64,000 nt of DNA, from NCBI GenBank assembly GCA_900466605.1, contig UBMU01000002.1, forward strand, positions 62,001 to 126,000, in the 5' to 3' direction. Positions 41,501-48,050 of the stretch are shown piece after piece. The notes beneath the pieces are model-generated. The model worked only from the letters and a program-made list of their open reading frames with translations, was not told the DNA's origin and searched no databases. Numbering within the stretch: the stretch's first letter is position 1; each line of letters opens with the position of its first letter. Source of the stretch: Hyphomicrobiales bacterium (GTDB lineage Bacteria; Pseudomonadota; Alphaproteobacteria; Rhizobiales; Rhizobiaceae). Position numbers and translations under genes: made by a program.

Positions 41501-44050
41501 GTTGATCAGCGACAGCGTCGGGGCAACGAACAGGCAAAAAATCAAGAGGATTTGCCACACGAGCGCGCCAAGCGGGCTCATGAAATACCAGCCGAGCACA
41601 GAGGCAAAGAACCATGCAATCGGCGTCAGGGAGCGACGAAGGTTGTCGAACATCTTCCAGCGGCCGAGCGCGGTCACACCGTACTTCGGATTGAACATAT
41701 ACGGCAGCAATTGCCAGTCGCCACGCGCCCAGCGATGCTGGCGGGACGTTTCGACCTCATAGCGGGTCGGGAAATCCTCCACGAGTTCGAGATCGGTCAC
41801 CAAGGCGCAACGAGCCATCGAACCTTCGAGAAGATCGTGGCTAAGAACGGAGTTTTCATCGATGCGACCCTTGAGAGAGGCCTCGAAAGCGTCGACGTGA
41901 TAGAGGCCCTTGCCGGTGAAGGTGCCCTCGCCAGCCAAATCCTGATAGACGTCAGACACGGTGAAGACGTAAGGATCAAGGCCGCGATTGATCGAGAAGA
42001 CGCGCTGGAAGACCGAGGCGTCCTTGCCCGTCGTCAGGGACGGGGTAACGCGTGGCTGCAGCACGCCGTAACCGCTTTCCACGCGACCGCTCACCGGGTT
42101 GATGACCGGACGATTGATCGGATGATAGAGTTTGCCGGCGAGCTTCGTGACAGCATCGCGCATGAGGCGCGTGTCGGCATCGAGCGTCATCACGTATTGG
42201 ACATTAGCCGGTACGACGTTTGCACCCGGGAGGTAGGTCGTATCGCGATCGCCGCGGAGCAACATGTTCAGCTCGTGCAGCTTGCCGCGCTTGCGCTCCC
42301 AACCCATCCAGACGCCTTCGGACGGATTGTAGAGCCGACGGCGATGCAGGAGATAGAAGCGTGTCTTGCCATCAAAGGCATAGCGTGCTGAGAGGTTGGC
42401 GACTTCGCGGCGGGCATAGTCCAGCACCTCGAGATCGGCCGACGTTTCCTCTATCTGACTGTCCGGCCAGTCGCTGAGCAGCGCGAAGTAGATTTCGCCG
42501 CGCGGGTTGGCGAGGTAATGGACTTCCAGATTGCGGACCAGTTCATCGACGCTATCGCGGTTCGAGATGAGGCAGGGAACGACCAAAAGCGTGCGAGCTT
42601 CTTCGGGGATGCCCTCCTTGAATTCGTAGCCAACCAGTCGAGCCGGCGTGACAAAGAACGACAGAACGGTATTGAAGAGACCGGTTGCCCCTTCGGAGGC
42701 CGGAAGCGAAAACATGATCAGTAGGATCGCGATCTCGAGCGGCCCCATGCCCGCGTGGGCCATGAACTTGCCGACGATCGCCATGGCGATAATCGTCAGA
42801 AGGAGGACCGGAATGGCGATCGACAGCCAGTTGAACCGGCGGACCGTTCTGACGAAATGCTGCGTCAGCGTCGGCCGGTAGTTCGAGCGAGCTTCGAGTT
42901 TGGGCCGTTGGGCGCCGGTCAGGAAGCCGCCAACATTTGGTTCGTGCGGCTGTGTCTCGTCCGAGGCCTTCGCCTCCTCGGTCATATCGAGCGCCAGCTG
43001 AGCGATTTCCATCTCCGACAGCGGCGAGCGCTTGGCAAGCTTCTCGATCTGCTTGCGGTATTTGTTGCGCGAGCCCGAATCGAGATTGCCGTAGTCGGAA
43101 TTATCCCACAACAGCTTGTCGACATGGCTGACCTGCTCGACCCAGACAGACCATTCGGTGTCATCGATCTCCCGAAGACTGCGAATGATATTGCCCATCG
43201 TGACGTTGCCGGAAGACAGGCGGCTGTGCTCAGCCATCGTCGTCTCTTCGGTGTCACGGCCGAGCGTCTCAAGGCGTTCGTCGAGCCACGCAATCGCCAC
43301 GCTGGACGCCTGAGAGCCGTCGCGCATGCGGTAAAGGAATTGTGTCGCGAAGGTATTGTCTTCAGCAAGAGATTCGAGTGACCGAAGGTACTCTGCTGCC
43401 TTTGCCGGGTCAGTCAGCCGCACAAGCTCATCTGCTGCCTCATTGGCGCGTCGGCGCATCCGGCGGCTGCGTTCGACGCGGCTCGAAATGCGACGCAGGT
43501 TTTCTATGAGGACGTAGCGTACGAGCGACGGCAAGGCCCAAAGCTCACCGATCCTCAGCGTTTCACTCTCCTGGAAGCCATCGACAAGGGCCGTGAGGCT
43601 TTCCTGCGAAATCGTGCTGTGAGTGTGGGCGACATATAGCCAAGCGAGCGCCAGCGTGCGCGGGACCTGAACTCCATTGACATCGATCGTCGGCAGTTCC
43701 CGGTAAAAGCGCCGCGGGAAGTCGCGACGGACTTCCTGGATCGCTTCTTCGACGATGTAGTGATTATCGAGCAGCCATTCCGCTGCGGGGGTGATCGTCT
43801 CGCCGGATTCGACGTCTGCTGCCGTCGTGCGGTAAACCCGCAGGATTTCCCTTTCGTTTTCCTTATGGCGCGCGAAGAAGTCGAAGGAGGCAAAAGCAGG
43901 CAGCGAGTCGACGCCGCGGGCCGCGACGGAGGTGCCCATCGCCTTGATATCTTCAATGGAAAGATAGGTTGAGCGGATCGAGTCGTTGTGATCGATCTGC
44001 TTCGTTTCGGGCTCGCGGGACTGGCTCGGAGACGTCGGGGAAATGGACAT
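35531..44050 (-). CDS. ndvB: Cyclic beta-1,2-glucan synthase NdvB
   Basis: Inner-membrane enzyme that initiates, elongates, trims and cyclises beta-1,2-glucan for the periplasm; needed for osmotic adaptation and host interaction in rhizobia. The ATG at 44050 (M-S-I-S-P-T-S-P-S-Q) gives 2839 residues, close to known NdvB. The frame is open for 37 codons further but that part is not family-like. Membrane segments lie near residues 430-500 and 830-1010; the glycosyltransferase core between them has the DADTRLM motif near 623 and RQHRWARGDWQ. The long C-terminal part is glycoside-phosphorylase (GH94) like, with GGDWNDGMNRVG near 2530. opgC follows. No frameshift seen over 8.5 kb. Confidence 0.97.
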   Translation of the reverse strand: MSISPTSPSQSREPETKQIDHNDSIRSTYLSIEDIKAMGTSVAARGVDSLPAFASFDFFARHKENEREILRVYRTTAADVESGETITPAAEWLLDNHYIVEEAIQEVRRDFPRRFYRELPTIDVNGVQVPRTLALAWLYVAHTHSTISQESLTALVDGFQESETLRIGELWALPSLVRYVLIENLRRISSRVERSRRMRRRANEAADELVRLTDPAKAAEYLRSLESLAEDNTFATQFLYRMRDGSQASSVAIAWLDERLETLGRDTEETTMAEHSRLSSGNVTMGNIIRSLREIDDTEWSVWVEQVSHVDKLLWDNSDYGNLDSGSRNKYRKQIEKLAKRSPLSEMEIAQLALDMTEEAKASDETQPHEPNVGGFLTGAQRPKLEARSNYRPTLTQHFVRTVRRFNWLSIAIPVLLLTIIAMAIVGKFMAHAGMGPLEIAILLIMFSLPASEGATGLFNTVLSFFVTPARLVGYEFKEGIPEEARTLLVVPCLISNRDSVDELVRNLEVHYLANPRGEIYFALLSDWPDSQIEETSADLEVLDYARREVANLSARYAFDGKTRFYLLHRRRLYNPSEGVWMGWERKRGKLHELNMLLRGDRDTTYLPGANVVPANVQYVMTLDADTRLMRDAVTKLAGKLYHPINRPVINPVSGRVESGYGVLQPRVTPSLTTGKDASVFQRVFSINRGLDPYVFTVSDVYQDLAGEGTFTGKGLYHVDAFEASLKGRIDENSVLSHDLLEGSMARCALVTDLELVEDFPTRYEVETSRQHRWARGDWQLLPYMFNPKYGVTALGRWKMFDNLRRSLTPIAWFFASVLGWYFMSPLGALVWQILLIFCLFVAPTLSLINGIIPRSSDIVARAHLYTVWSDIRAANAQVALRIIFIADSACMMADAIGRSLYRLLFSHKLMLQWRTAASVQAGKQGTILSYYKAMWHAPVLALLALAFAALSGDNAYLVGVPFAFLWFLSPMVAYYVSQSAETEDRLEVADSVSSELRKIARRTWRYFETFTTPEQNYLPPDNVQETPHVIVATRTSPTNIGVYLLSVVSGRQFGWFSFEETIERLEQTIATIDKMEKFRGHLFNWYHTDTLQTLGPRYVSAVDSGNLAGHLIAVSSACRNWAEAPSAHMQGNLDGVGDTAGILAEVLSELPDDRKTVRPLRRRLEERIIGFQNALAAVKREHEFASIRIINLAVLARDIQKLAANLDHEVKSGLSAEVTRWTESLVKVCEAHISDSTFDLSNIDALRPRLIALRDKARDLAFSMDFGFLFRPERRLLSIGYRVESGELDQACYDLLASECRLTSLFGIAKGDLPTEHWYRLGRQVVPVGSRGALVSWSGSMFEYLMPPLVMQERGGGILNQTNNLVVVEQMNHARKLGIPWGISEAAFNARDHNLNYQYTNFGVPTLGLKRGLGHNAVIAPYASLLASQYDPDAALENLQRLRKLGALGKFGFHDAVDFTPTRIPEGKTCAVVYNYYAHHHGMSIAAVANVAFNGHLRELFHSDTVIEAAELLLQEKAPRDIPVMSGKHESDTPASIQDDLLRPELRKIYDPASRDRELVFLSNGHYSIMLTATGAGYSRWNGQSVARWKADPTEDRWGSFIFLRDTATNEWWSATAEPKSVEGEQVKVLFADEKAEFTKTVGDITSEVECIVATEHDAEARRLTLVNTGTEDRFIEVTSYLEPVLAADDVDNAHPAFARMFVKTEIGKRGDVIRVERNKRDPNEPNMAVAHLIVDNAGSSRHTEFETDRRKFLGRGRSLANAAAFDPGATLSGTDGFTLDPVLSLRRTVRVPPGKKVSVIFWTIAAPSRNEVDQAVDRYRHADAFNHELIQAWTRTQVQMRHVGVTSQQAVAFQHLGRHLVYPDMYLRADAAAVAAGMQSQSSLWPLAISGDFPIFTLRVNDDMDLDVVREALLAQEYLRSRGVTADLVIMNERASSYAQDMQHAVDQMAENVRRMGQADGLRQHIFTVRKDLMEESTYHALISASRVTFHAKNGKILDQINRAVALFAPSKEEQQELERTDRSKAPAKRLTPAPAVSASKIVIEEEGDLSFWNGIGGFSADGREYVVRLPGGHATPHPWINVISNEKFGFHVSAEGAGFTWSANSRDYQLTSWSNDAVVNRPGEALYVVDLDSGAVLTPFASLSQRQDVRFEAKHGLGYSVFSSIQNEIALEVTQTVDREKPVKLQRIRLHNTGSKPKKLRLYGYVEWVLGNNAQKTAPFILSEHDEDSGALFASNNYSIDYSGRVAFFAASEKLSSFTASRREFIGKTGTIQAPHAVSSAARLSSDADLDGDPAAVLAIDIEIAPNEERDVCFFLGDTKTTAEARALISDIRKVAFDDVVQANRSFWQSFTGKLQISTPDQSMNNLINTWLPYQSLGCRIMARTAFYQASGAFGFRDQLQDTLAFVVHEPSIARKQILNAASRQFREGDVQHWWLPGTGAGVRTMISDDVVWLAYAIHHYCSVTGDKSVLDEQLAFLEGPALLEGQHDSFYLPEISEDKASVYEHAAIALDLAIARTGKNGLPLFLGGDWNDGMNRVGIGGQGTSVWLGWFLAGALRSFSAYAGERGDTARVERWTKHLAELKATLETTAWDGAYYRRGTFDDGSLLGSKESLECQIDSIAQSWSVLSGEGDPTHSAKAMNSVLDKLVDPEARIIRLFTPPFANSAKDPGYIKAYPPGVRENGGQYTHAATWVVMALAELGRGDDALRCFELLNPISHARDLVSAEHYRVEPYIIAADVYGEGTLSGRGGWTWYTGSAGWLYRAVIEGILGIRVRDGRLYVRPALPTAWDGFSGEIEHSGAKYLISVSKSSHPRGYDVTVNGREVTDPDEGYPVG

Positions 44051-44411
44051 GGGTTCGGTTCTGGATCCAAACAAAGTTATGATGATTTTGCGTAGCCTTT
44101 TGCACTGCCAAATATGACTGCCGCATGAACAACGCCGGGGTTTCTCGATCCCGGACAGCAAGATCCAAAATGGCAGCCAACCGACAATACGAAACGGTTT
44201 AAACGCGACGTGTGTGGGCTATGCACAAACATGGCTCCGTTGCGCCCTCCACCCTTTCGGAGCCATTCCGGGAAAGTTGGACACCATTGCGATAATTCAA
44301 GTCAAGATGTTTCAAAGGATGCAATTTGGCGTCCTCTCGATATCACCTGCCATCGAAAAGAAACCGGCGCTTGGGCAAGCGCCGGTTTTCAATTCTACGC
44401 CAATGTTCTTG
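44051..44411. other. Intergenic stretch upstream of ndvB
   Basis: About 360 bases with no supported gene. It must hold the ndvB promoter, reading leftward, but I find no convincing -35/-10 pair. The right end carries the terminator of the DUF1328 gene (44362-44387). Confidence 0.5.
44362..44387 (-). terminator. Intrinsic terminator of the DUF1328 gene
   Basis: Eleven-bp perfect stem AACCGGCGCTT / AAGCGCCGGTT with a 4-base loop, followed on the minus strand by TCTTTTCG, 24 bases after the DUF1328 stop. Confidence 0.85.
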
Positions 44412-44576
44412 TTATGCGCGTCGCATGAGGCGCATCACCAACGAGACGACGAACAGGATCAGGAACAGGAAGAAAAGAACCTGAGCGATGGACGCAGAAG
44501 CGCCTGCAATGCCGCCAAAACCAAGTACGCCGGCGATCAGCGCCACAACGAGAAATACAAGTGCATAATAAAGCAT
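44412..44576 (-). CDS. DUF1328 family small membrane protein (54 aa)
   Basis: A 54-residue protein with two hydrophobic helices separated by [14 protein letters not shown]: first [16 protein letters not shown], second [15 protein letters not shown], then a basic end RLMRRA. This is the layout of DUF1328 (YtjA-like) proteins, common stress-induced membrane proteins of unknown function. AGAGGAGA lies at the right distance upstream of the ATG. A perfect EcfG-type promoter precedes it and a strong terminator follows, so it is a one-gene transcription unit. Confidence 0.88.
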   Translation of the reverse strand: MLYYALVFLVVALIAGVLGFGGIAGASASIAQVLFFLFLILFVVSLVMRLMRRA

Positions 44577-44606
44577 GGCGATCTCCTCTGTCTTTGCTCA
44601 TCAAAT

Positions 44607-44631
44607 AACGGCAGGTCGCCCTATTGGTTCC
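44607..44631 (-). promoter_or_regulatory. EcfG/RpoE2-type promoter for the DUF1328 gene
   Basis: On the minus strand GGAAC (44627-44631) and CGTT (44607-44610) are separated by exactly 16 bases, a perfect match to the general-stress sigma factor consensus of alphaproteobacteria. The start codon is 30 bases downstream of the -10. Confidence 0.72.
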
Positions 44632-44658
44632 GCAGGCCGCGGCTGTGGTCTAGTGAAA

Positions 44659-44692
44659 GCAAAAGGCGCGTCGAAATCGACACGCCTTTTGC
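44659..44692 (-). terminator. Intrinsic terminator of the 25-residue membrane peptide gene
   Basis: Sixteen-base arms (44659-44674 and 44677-44692) pair with one mismatch, including GCAAAAGGCG / CGCCTTTTGC. The U-tract for minus-strand transcription is inside the stem (CCTTTTGC) and followed by TTTCACT. It lies 24 bases after the stop at 44717. Confidence 0.75.
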
Positions 44693-44716
44693 AACAGCCA
44701 TCAACTGAAAGCGGCT

Positions 44717-44794
44717 TTAAAATGCATGGAAGAGATAGAGCAGAATAATTACCGGGATCGGAATACCTATCAACCAGAGCAAGATGCCTTTCAT
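44717..44794 (-). CDS. 25-residue hydrophobic membrane peptide
   Basis: ATG at 44794 with AGGGAGAA seven bases upstream; stop TAA at 44717. The product M-K-G-I-L-L-W-L-I-G-I-P-I-P-V-I-I-L-L-Y is almost entirely one hydrophobic helix with a kink (I-P-I-P) and ends L-F-H-A-F. The gene has its own ribosome site, terminator and a near-match EcfG promoter. I recall very similar short peptides annotated as hypothetical in Rhizobiaceae, but have not checked. Function unknown. Confidence 0.7.
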   Translation of the reverse strand: MKGILLWLIGIPIPVIILLYLFHAF

Positions 44795-44827
44795 CGTCGT
44801 TCTCCCTTTCACATCGTGTGGTGAGAG

Positions 44828-44852
44828 AATGAGCGTGCAAGCAGATGGTTCC
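44828..44852 (-). promoter_or_regulatory. Near-match EcfG-type promoter for the 25-residue peptide gene
   Basis: GGAAC (44848-44852), 16 bases, then CATT (44828-44831) on the minus strand; the -10 differs from CGTT at one base. The distance to the start codon (33 bases) is like that of the DUF1328 promoter. Confidence 0.42.
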
Positions 44853-44895
44853 GAAGCGGCATCTTTCCAGTGCGGCCACGGTACGTGGCGATGAC

Positions 44896-45060
44896 CTACC
44901 CTAGAAGGCCGAATACGAGTGCCGCGACGAAAAGAAATGCCGCTGTGACGAGCGTGGCGTGAACTGCCAGTTGGATCTTGCTGCGCGCTGTAACCGGCTT
45001 CTTGGTCTGGACGGAACCATACTGATTCACATGAGCATGAGAGATACCCAAGTCTGCCAT
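44896..45060 (-). CDS. 54-residue protein with C-terminal membrane helix
   Basis: ATG at 45060 preceded by GGAGG at good spacing; the frame is open further upstream but that part is not supported. The first half is polar (M-A-D-L-G-I-S-H-A-H-V-N-Q-Y-G) with a basic patch KKPVTARSK; the second half is a single transmembrane helix (LAVHATLVTAAFLFVAALVF) ending GLLG. The layout suggests a tail-anchored inner-membrane protein. I do not recognise a named family. No EcfG promoter is visible. Confidence 0.65.
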   Translation of the reverse strand: MADLGISHAHVNQYGSVQTKKPVTARSKIQLAVHATLVTAAFLFVAALVFGLLG

Positions 45061-45182
45061 GTGTTGCCTCCGTTTCTCCGCGTTTCTTTTCTTGGAACGA
45101 GTTTTCGTATTTTCTCTATCTGAAAGGTAGAGATAAAATTCTGTCTGGCCAGAGGGCGTTAAAAAATCCGTCCTTTGACTGA

Positions 45183-45377
45183 TTAGACAAGAGTTCGCCA
45201 AGCCCAGAGGAGAGAGCGATCCTCTCCTGTGCTTTGATGGGACCTGACCGTTGCGTCGGTTCCTTCCAGGAGTCGCCGGTCCTTTTCAGCTGGGATGGAT
45301 ACGGAGCTTGCAGCTTCTCGGTCGGTCTTGGCCGGTGGATGTAGATATCCCATGGTCATGCCGCCAAGAAAAAACAT
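45183..45377 (-). CDS. Possible 64-residue hydrophilic protein
   Basis: Frame beginning ATG at 45377 with GGAG seven bases upstream; later in-frame Mets at 45359 and 45353 are alternatives. The product is polar and charged (H-P-P-A-K-T-D-R-E-A-A-S-S) with no membrane helix and no family I know. A TTGACA-N16-CATGAT promoter lies just upstream, which supports transcription but not translation. Could instead be a non-coding transcript. Confidence 0.35.
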   Translation of the reverse strand: MFFLGGMTMGYLHPPAKTDREAASSVSIPAEKDRRLLEGTDATVRSHQSTGEDRSLLWAWRTLV

Positions 45378-45401
45378 GCCTGATCTCCATGATCACGAAA
45401 A

Positions 45402-45415
45402 TTAACAGACGTTAA
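45402..45415. promoter_or_regulatory. Inverted repeat TTAAC-N4-GTTAA at a predicted transcription start
   Basis: TTAACAGACGTTAA forms a perfect 5-bp dyad with a 4-base spacer just downstream of the predicted -10 at 45421-45426. Operator-like; the regulator is unknown. Confidence 0.4.
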
Positions 45416-45420
45416 CTGGA

Positions 45421-45448
45421 TCATGACAGAAGTAAGGCAGGTGTCAAT
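45421..45448 (-). promoter_or_regulatory. Sigma70-type promoter for the 45.2-45.4 kb transcript
   Basis: On the minus strand a perfect TTGACA (45443-45448), 16-base spacer and CATGAT (45421-45426, four of six to TATAAT). Confidence 0.48.
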
Positions 45449-45486
45449 AGTCTAGTCGAATGGTCGTGTTTTAATCGACCGTTAAG

Positions 45487-45509
45487 GCTGAGGCTCGGTG
45501 AGCCTCAGC
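45487..45509 (-). terminator. Hairpin downstream of the opp operon
   Basis: Perfect 10-bp stem GCTGAGGCTC / GAGCCTCAGC with a 3-base loop, 29 bases after the oppF stop on the minus strand. Followed by CTTAACGG, so the T-run is poor. Most likely the operon terminator. Confidence 0.6.
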
Positions 45510-45538
45510 GAAATCAATCCGTTGGGAAGGATTGTCCT

Positions 45539-46288
45539 TCACACCTTGACGAAGCCCTTGCTGGCAATCATCAGATTCCGCGTGTAGTCCTCTGTCACCA
45601 CCGCCTGTGCCAACTGGGCCGAGCTCAGTCGCTCGACGACACTGCCGTTTCGCATCACGGCCAGGCGATCACACATATGGGTGACGACGCCAAGGTCATG
45701 GCTGACCATAACGAACGTCAGCTTACGATCTCGCCGCACCTGCTCGAGCAGGTTTAGAACCTCCGCCTGCACAGACGCATCAAGGGCCGAGGTTGGCTCG
45801 TCAAGCAAGAGAATGGACGGCTCGACGATCAATGCGCGGGCAATTGCTACGCGTTGTCGCTGACCGCCGGAAAGCTGATGTGGGTAGCGGAAGCGGAAGC
45901 CATTTCCAAGCCCGACCTCATCGAGGGCGCGGGCGATCCGCCTATCACTGTCGCTGATCCCATGTATCGCCAGCGGCTCGAGCAGCAGGCGATCGATCGT
46001 CTGGCGAGGGTGCAGGGATCCATAGGGATCCTGGAATACCATCTGCACCTGTCTGTAAAAGGCTTTGGACCGCTTCGTGCCGATTAGGGGATCACCATGA
46101 ATCCTGATGCTACCGCCCCGCACTGGGGCCAAGCCGGCAACGGCGCGAAGCAAAGTCGACTTCCCCGATCCTGACTCGCCAACCAGGCCGAACGACTCGC
46201 CGGTCTCGATATCGACGCTGACGTCCTTCAGTGCGTGGAAGTGATCATAGATCACGCTCAGCTTGTCGACTGATAGTGCAATGCTCAT
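45539..46288 (-). CDS. Oligopeptide/dipeptide ABC transporter ATP-binding protein (OppF/DppF-type)
   Basis: Second ATPase of a peptide importer. The ATG at 46288 overlaps the oppD-type stop as ATGA, as in the rest of the operon; a GTG at 46297 would add three residues. 249 residues: Walker A GESGSGKST, Q-loop MVFQDPYGSLHP, signature LSGGQRQR, Walker B ILLLDEPTSALD and switch HDLGVV. It is shorter than the usual OppF and lacks the C-terminal oligopeptide extension with conserved cysteines, which does occur in the trimmed versions of the family. Confidence 0.9.
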   Translation of the reverse strand: MSIALSVDKLSVIYDHFHALKDVSVDIETGESFGLVGESGSGKSTLLRAVAGLAPVRGGSIRIHGDPLIGTKRSKAFYRQVQMVFQDPYGSLHPRQTIDRLLLEPLAIHGISDSDRRIARALDEVGLGNGFRFRYPHQLSGGQRQRVAIARALIVEPSILLLDEPTSALDASVQAEVLNLLEQVRRDRKLTFVMVSHDLGVVTHMCDRLAVMRNGSVVERLSSAQLAQAVVTEDYTRNLMIASKGFVKV

Positions 46289-47118
46289 GCTGTCCACTCC
46301 GGCTTGCGATCGAGGACCGGCAGTGGATGTCTGCTTTCCCCGATCTGGGGCATGCAGTTCAACAGGCCCTGCGTATAGGGGTGGCGTGCATTCTTGAGTT
46401 CGGATGCCTTGAGTTCTTCGACGACCTTGCCGGCATACATGACGATGACACGGTCGCAGAAGGAGGAAACCAGGCGCAGGTCATGGGATACGAAGATCAG
46501 CCCCATGCCGCGTTCCGACACCAGCCGGTCCATAATCCTGAGGACGTCCAGCTGGACGGTGACATCCAGTGCGGAGGTCGGTTCGTCGGCGATCAGCAGC
46601 TCCGGATCGGCAATCAGCATCATGGCAATCATGGCGCGCTGCCCCATGCCGCCCGAAACCTCATGCGGATAGAGGTCGAATACGCGTTTCGGGTCGCGAA
46701 TCTGCACTGCTTCCAACATGGCTAGAGCGCGATCACGCGCCTCTGACTTGCCAACTTTTTCGTGCGTCCTCAGGGTTTCGCAGATCTGCCGCCCGATCGA
46801 CATGACGGGATCGAGTGAATATTTAGGATCCTGCAGGACCATCGCGATACGTTTGCCGCGCAACTGGCGCCGCCGCTTGGCGGATGCGGTGAGAAGGTCG
46901 ATACCGTTGAAATCCAGCCTGTCGGCTGAAACAATACCGTGCTTCGGGGTCAGCCCCATGATGGCGCGCCCCGTCTGGGACTTGCCGGAGCCTGACTCGC
47001 CAACAATACCGAGACGTTCCCTGCCGAGCGTAAACGAAACGCCGCGGACGGCTTCGATCACGCCGGTGCGGGTGGGATAGCTGACCTTGAGATTCTGAAC
47101 AGTGAGGAGATCGGTCAT
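46285..47118 (-). CDS. Oligopeptide/dipeptide ABC transporter ATP-binding protein (OppD/DppD-type)
   Basis: First ATPase of the importer. The ATG at 47118 (M-T-D-L-L-T-V-Q-N-L) overlaps the permease stop by four bases; the frame stays open far upstream but only as an accident over the permease gene. 277 residues: Walker A GESGSGKSQT, Q-loop MVLQDPKYSLDP, Walker B LLIADEPTSALD, switch SHDL. The signature reads VSGGMGQR, as usual in OppD. The C-terminal HPYTQGLLNCMP is the oligopeptide-transporter extension. Confidence 0.92.
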   Translation of the reverse strand: MTDLLTVQNLKVSYPTRTGVIEAVRGVSFTLGRERLGIVGESGSGKSQTGRAIMGLTPKHGIVSADRLDFNGIDLLTASAKRRRQLRGKRIAMVLQDPKYSLDPVMSIGRQICETLRTHEKVGKSEARDRALAMLEAVQIRDPKRVFDLYPHEVSGGMGQRAMIAMMLIADPELLIADEPTSALDVTVQLDVLRIMDRLVSERGMGLIFVSHDLRLVSSFCDRVIVMYAGKVVEELKASELKNARHPYTQGLLNCMPQIGESRHPLPVLDRKPEWTA

Positions 47119-48050
47119 TGGCCGCTCTCCTTGGGGTCGAGCGCGTCGCGCAAGCCGTCGCCGAGCAGGTTGAAGCCGAGGCTGACGATCAGGATGGCGA
47201 AACCAGGCATTGCGGCCACCCACCATTGGTCCAGAATAAAACGCCGGCCAGACGCGATCATTGCGCCCCATTCGGGCAGTGGCGGCTGCGCACCGAGACC
47301 GAGGAAGCCGAGACCGGCTGCCGTCAGGATGATGCCGGCCATGTCGAGCGTGACGCGCACGATTAGCGAAGAAAGGCAAAGCGGCATGACGTGTCGGACC
47401 ACGATTCGCAGAGGCGACGCGCCCATCAGCTTGACCGCAGAGATGTAGTCGGACCGCCGCACGGTCAGGGTCTCTGCACGCGCGATGCGGGCGTAGGGCG
47501 GCCAGGAGGTGATCGCGATCGCGATGATCGCGTTCTGGATGCCAGGTCCGAGAGCCGCGACGAAGGCGAGAGCAAGCACCAGCTTCGGAAAGGCCAGAAA
47601 GATATCGGTGATGCGCATCAGCGTTGCATCGACCCAGCCGCCGGCGTAACCCGACACTGTTCCGACGATCAGGCCGATTGGTGCCGATATGGCTGCGACG
47701 AGAACGACGACGAGCAGCGTCAAGCGGGAGCCATAGATCAGGCGGGAATAGATGTCGCGTCCCTGATCGTCGGTGCCGAGCCAATAGCCCTCCGAGCCCG
47801 GCGGCAGCAGGCGCGCGTTCTTGAGGTCGCCGATGACCGGTGAATGCGTTGCGAGTAGGTTCGCAAAGACAGCGACAAACAGCAACGCAATGATGATCAG
47901 CAGACCGACGACGGCAAGGTGGTTTGCGGTGAACTGACGCCAGGTAACGTAGGCTCGGCCCAATCGCGCCTGAGTGCGCGACTGCGGTCGATCGGAGAGC
48001 AGCCACTCGCGGCGGCTCAGCGGCGCTGATTGATTTACGGGAACCGTCAT
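47115..48050 (-). CDS. Peptide ABC transporter permease (OppC/DppC-type)
   Basis: Inner-membrane subunit of the importer. 311 residues with an N-terminal polar leader, a first helix (HLAVVGLLIIIALLFVAVFANLL) and five more after the long periplasmic loop GTDDQGRDIYSRLIYGSR typical of OppC. The EAA coupling loop is in AETLTVRRSDYISAVKLMGASP. Overlaps its neighbours on both sides by four bases. Confidence 0.92.
   Translation of the reverse strand: MTVPVNQSAPLSRREWLLSDRPQSRTQARLGRAYVTWRQFTANHLAVVGLLIIIALLFVAVFANLLATHSPVIGDLKNARLLPPGSEGYWLGTDDQGRDIYSRLIYGSRLTLLVVVLVAAISAPIGLIVGTVSGYAGGWVDATLMRITDIFLAFPKLVLALAFVAALGPGIQNAIIAIAITSWPPYARIARAETLTVRRSDYISAVKLMGASPLRIVVRHVMPLCLSSLIVRVTLDMAGIILTAAGLGFLGLGAQPPLPEWGAMIASGRRFILDQWWVAAMPGFAILIVSLGFNLLGDGLRDALDPKESGQ

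Noticed and set aside
41417..42391. Plus-strand open frame of 324 codons, and others such as 40664-41386, 38519-39424 and 35858-36304
   Set aside because: All lie antisense within ndvB, have no family resemblance and no ribosome sites; long antisense frames are expected in GC-rich coding DNA.
45101..45125. GGAAC on the plus strand as an EcfG -35
   Set aside because: No CGTT at 16-17 bases and no plus-strand gene downstream.
45402..45416. CtrA-like TTAA-N6-TTAAC
   Set aside because: The CtrA consensus needs seven bases between the half-sites; kept only as an inverted repeat.
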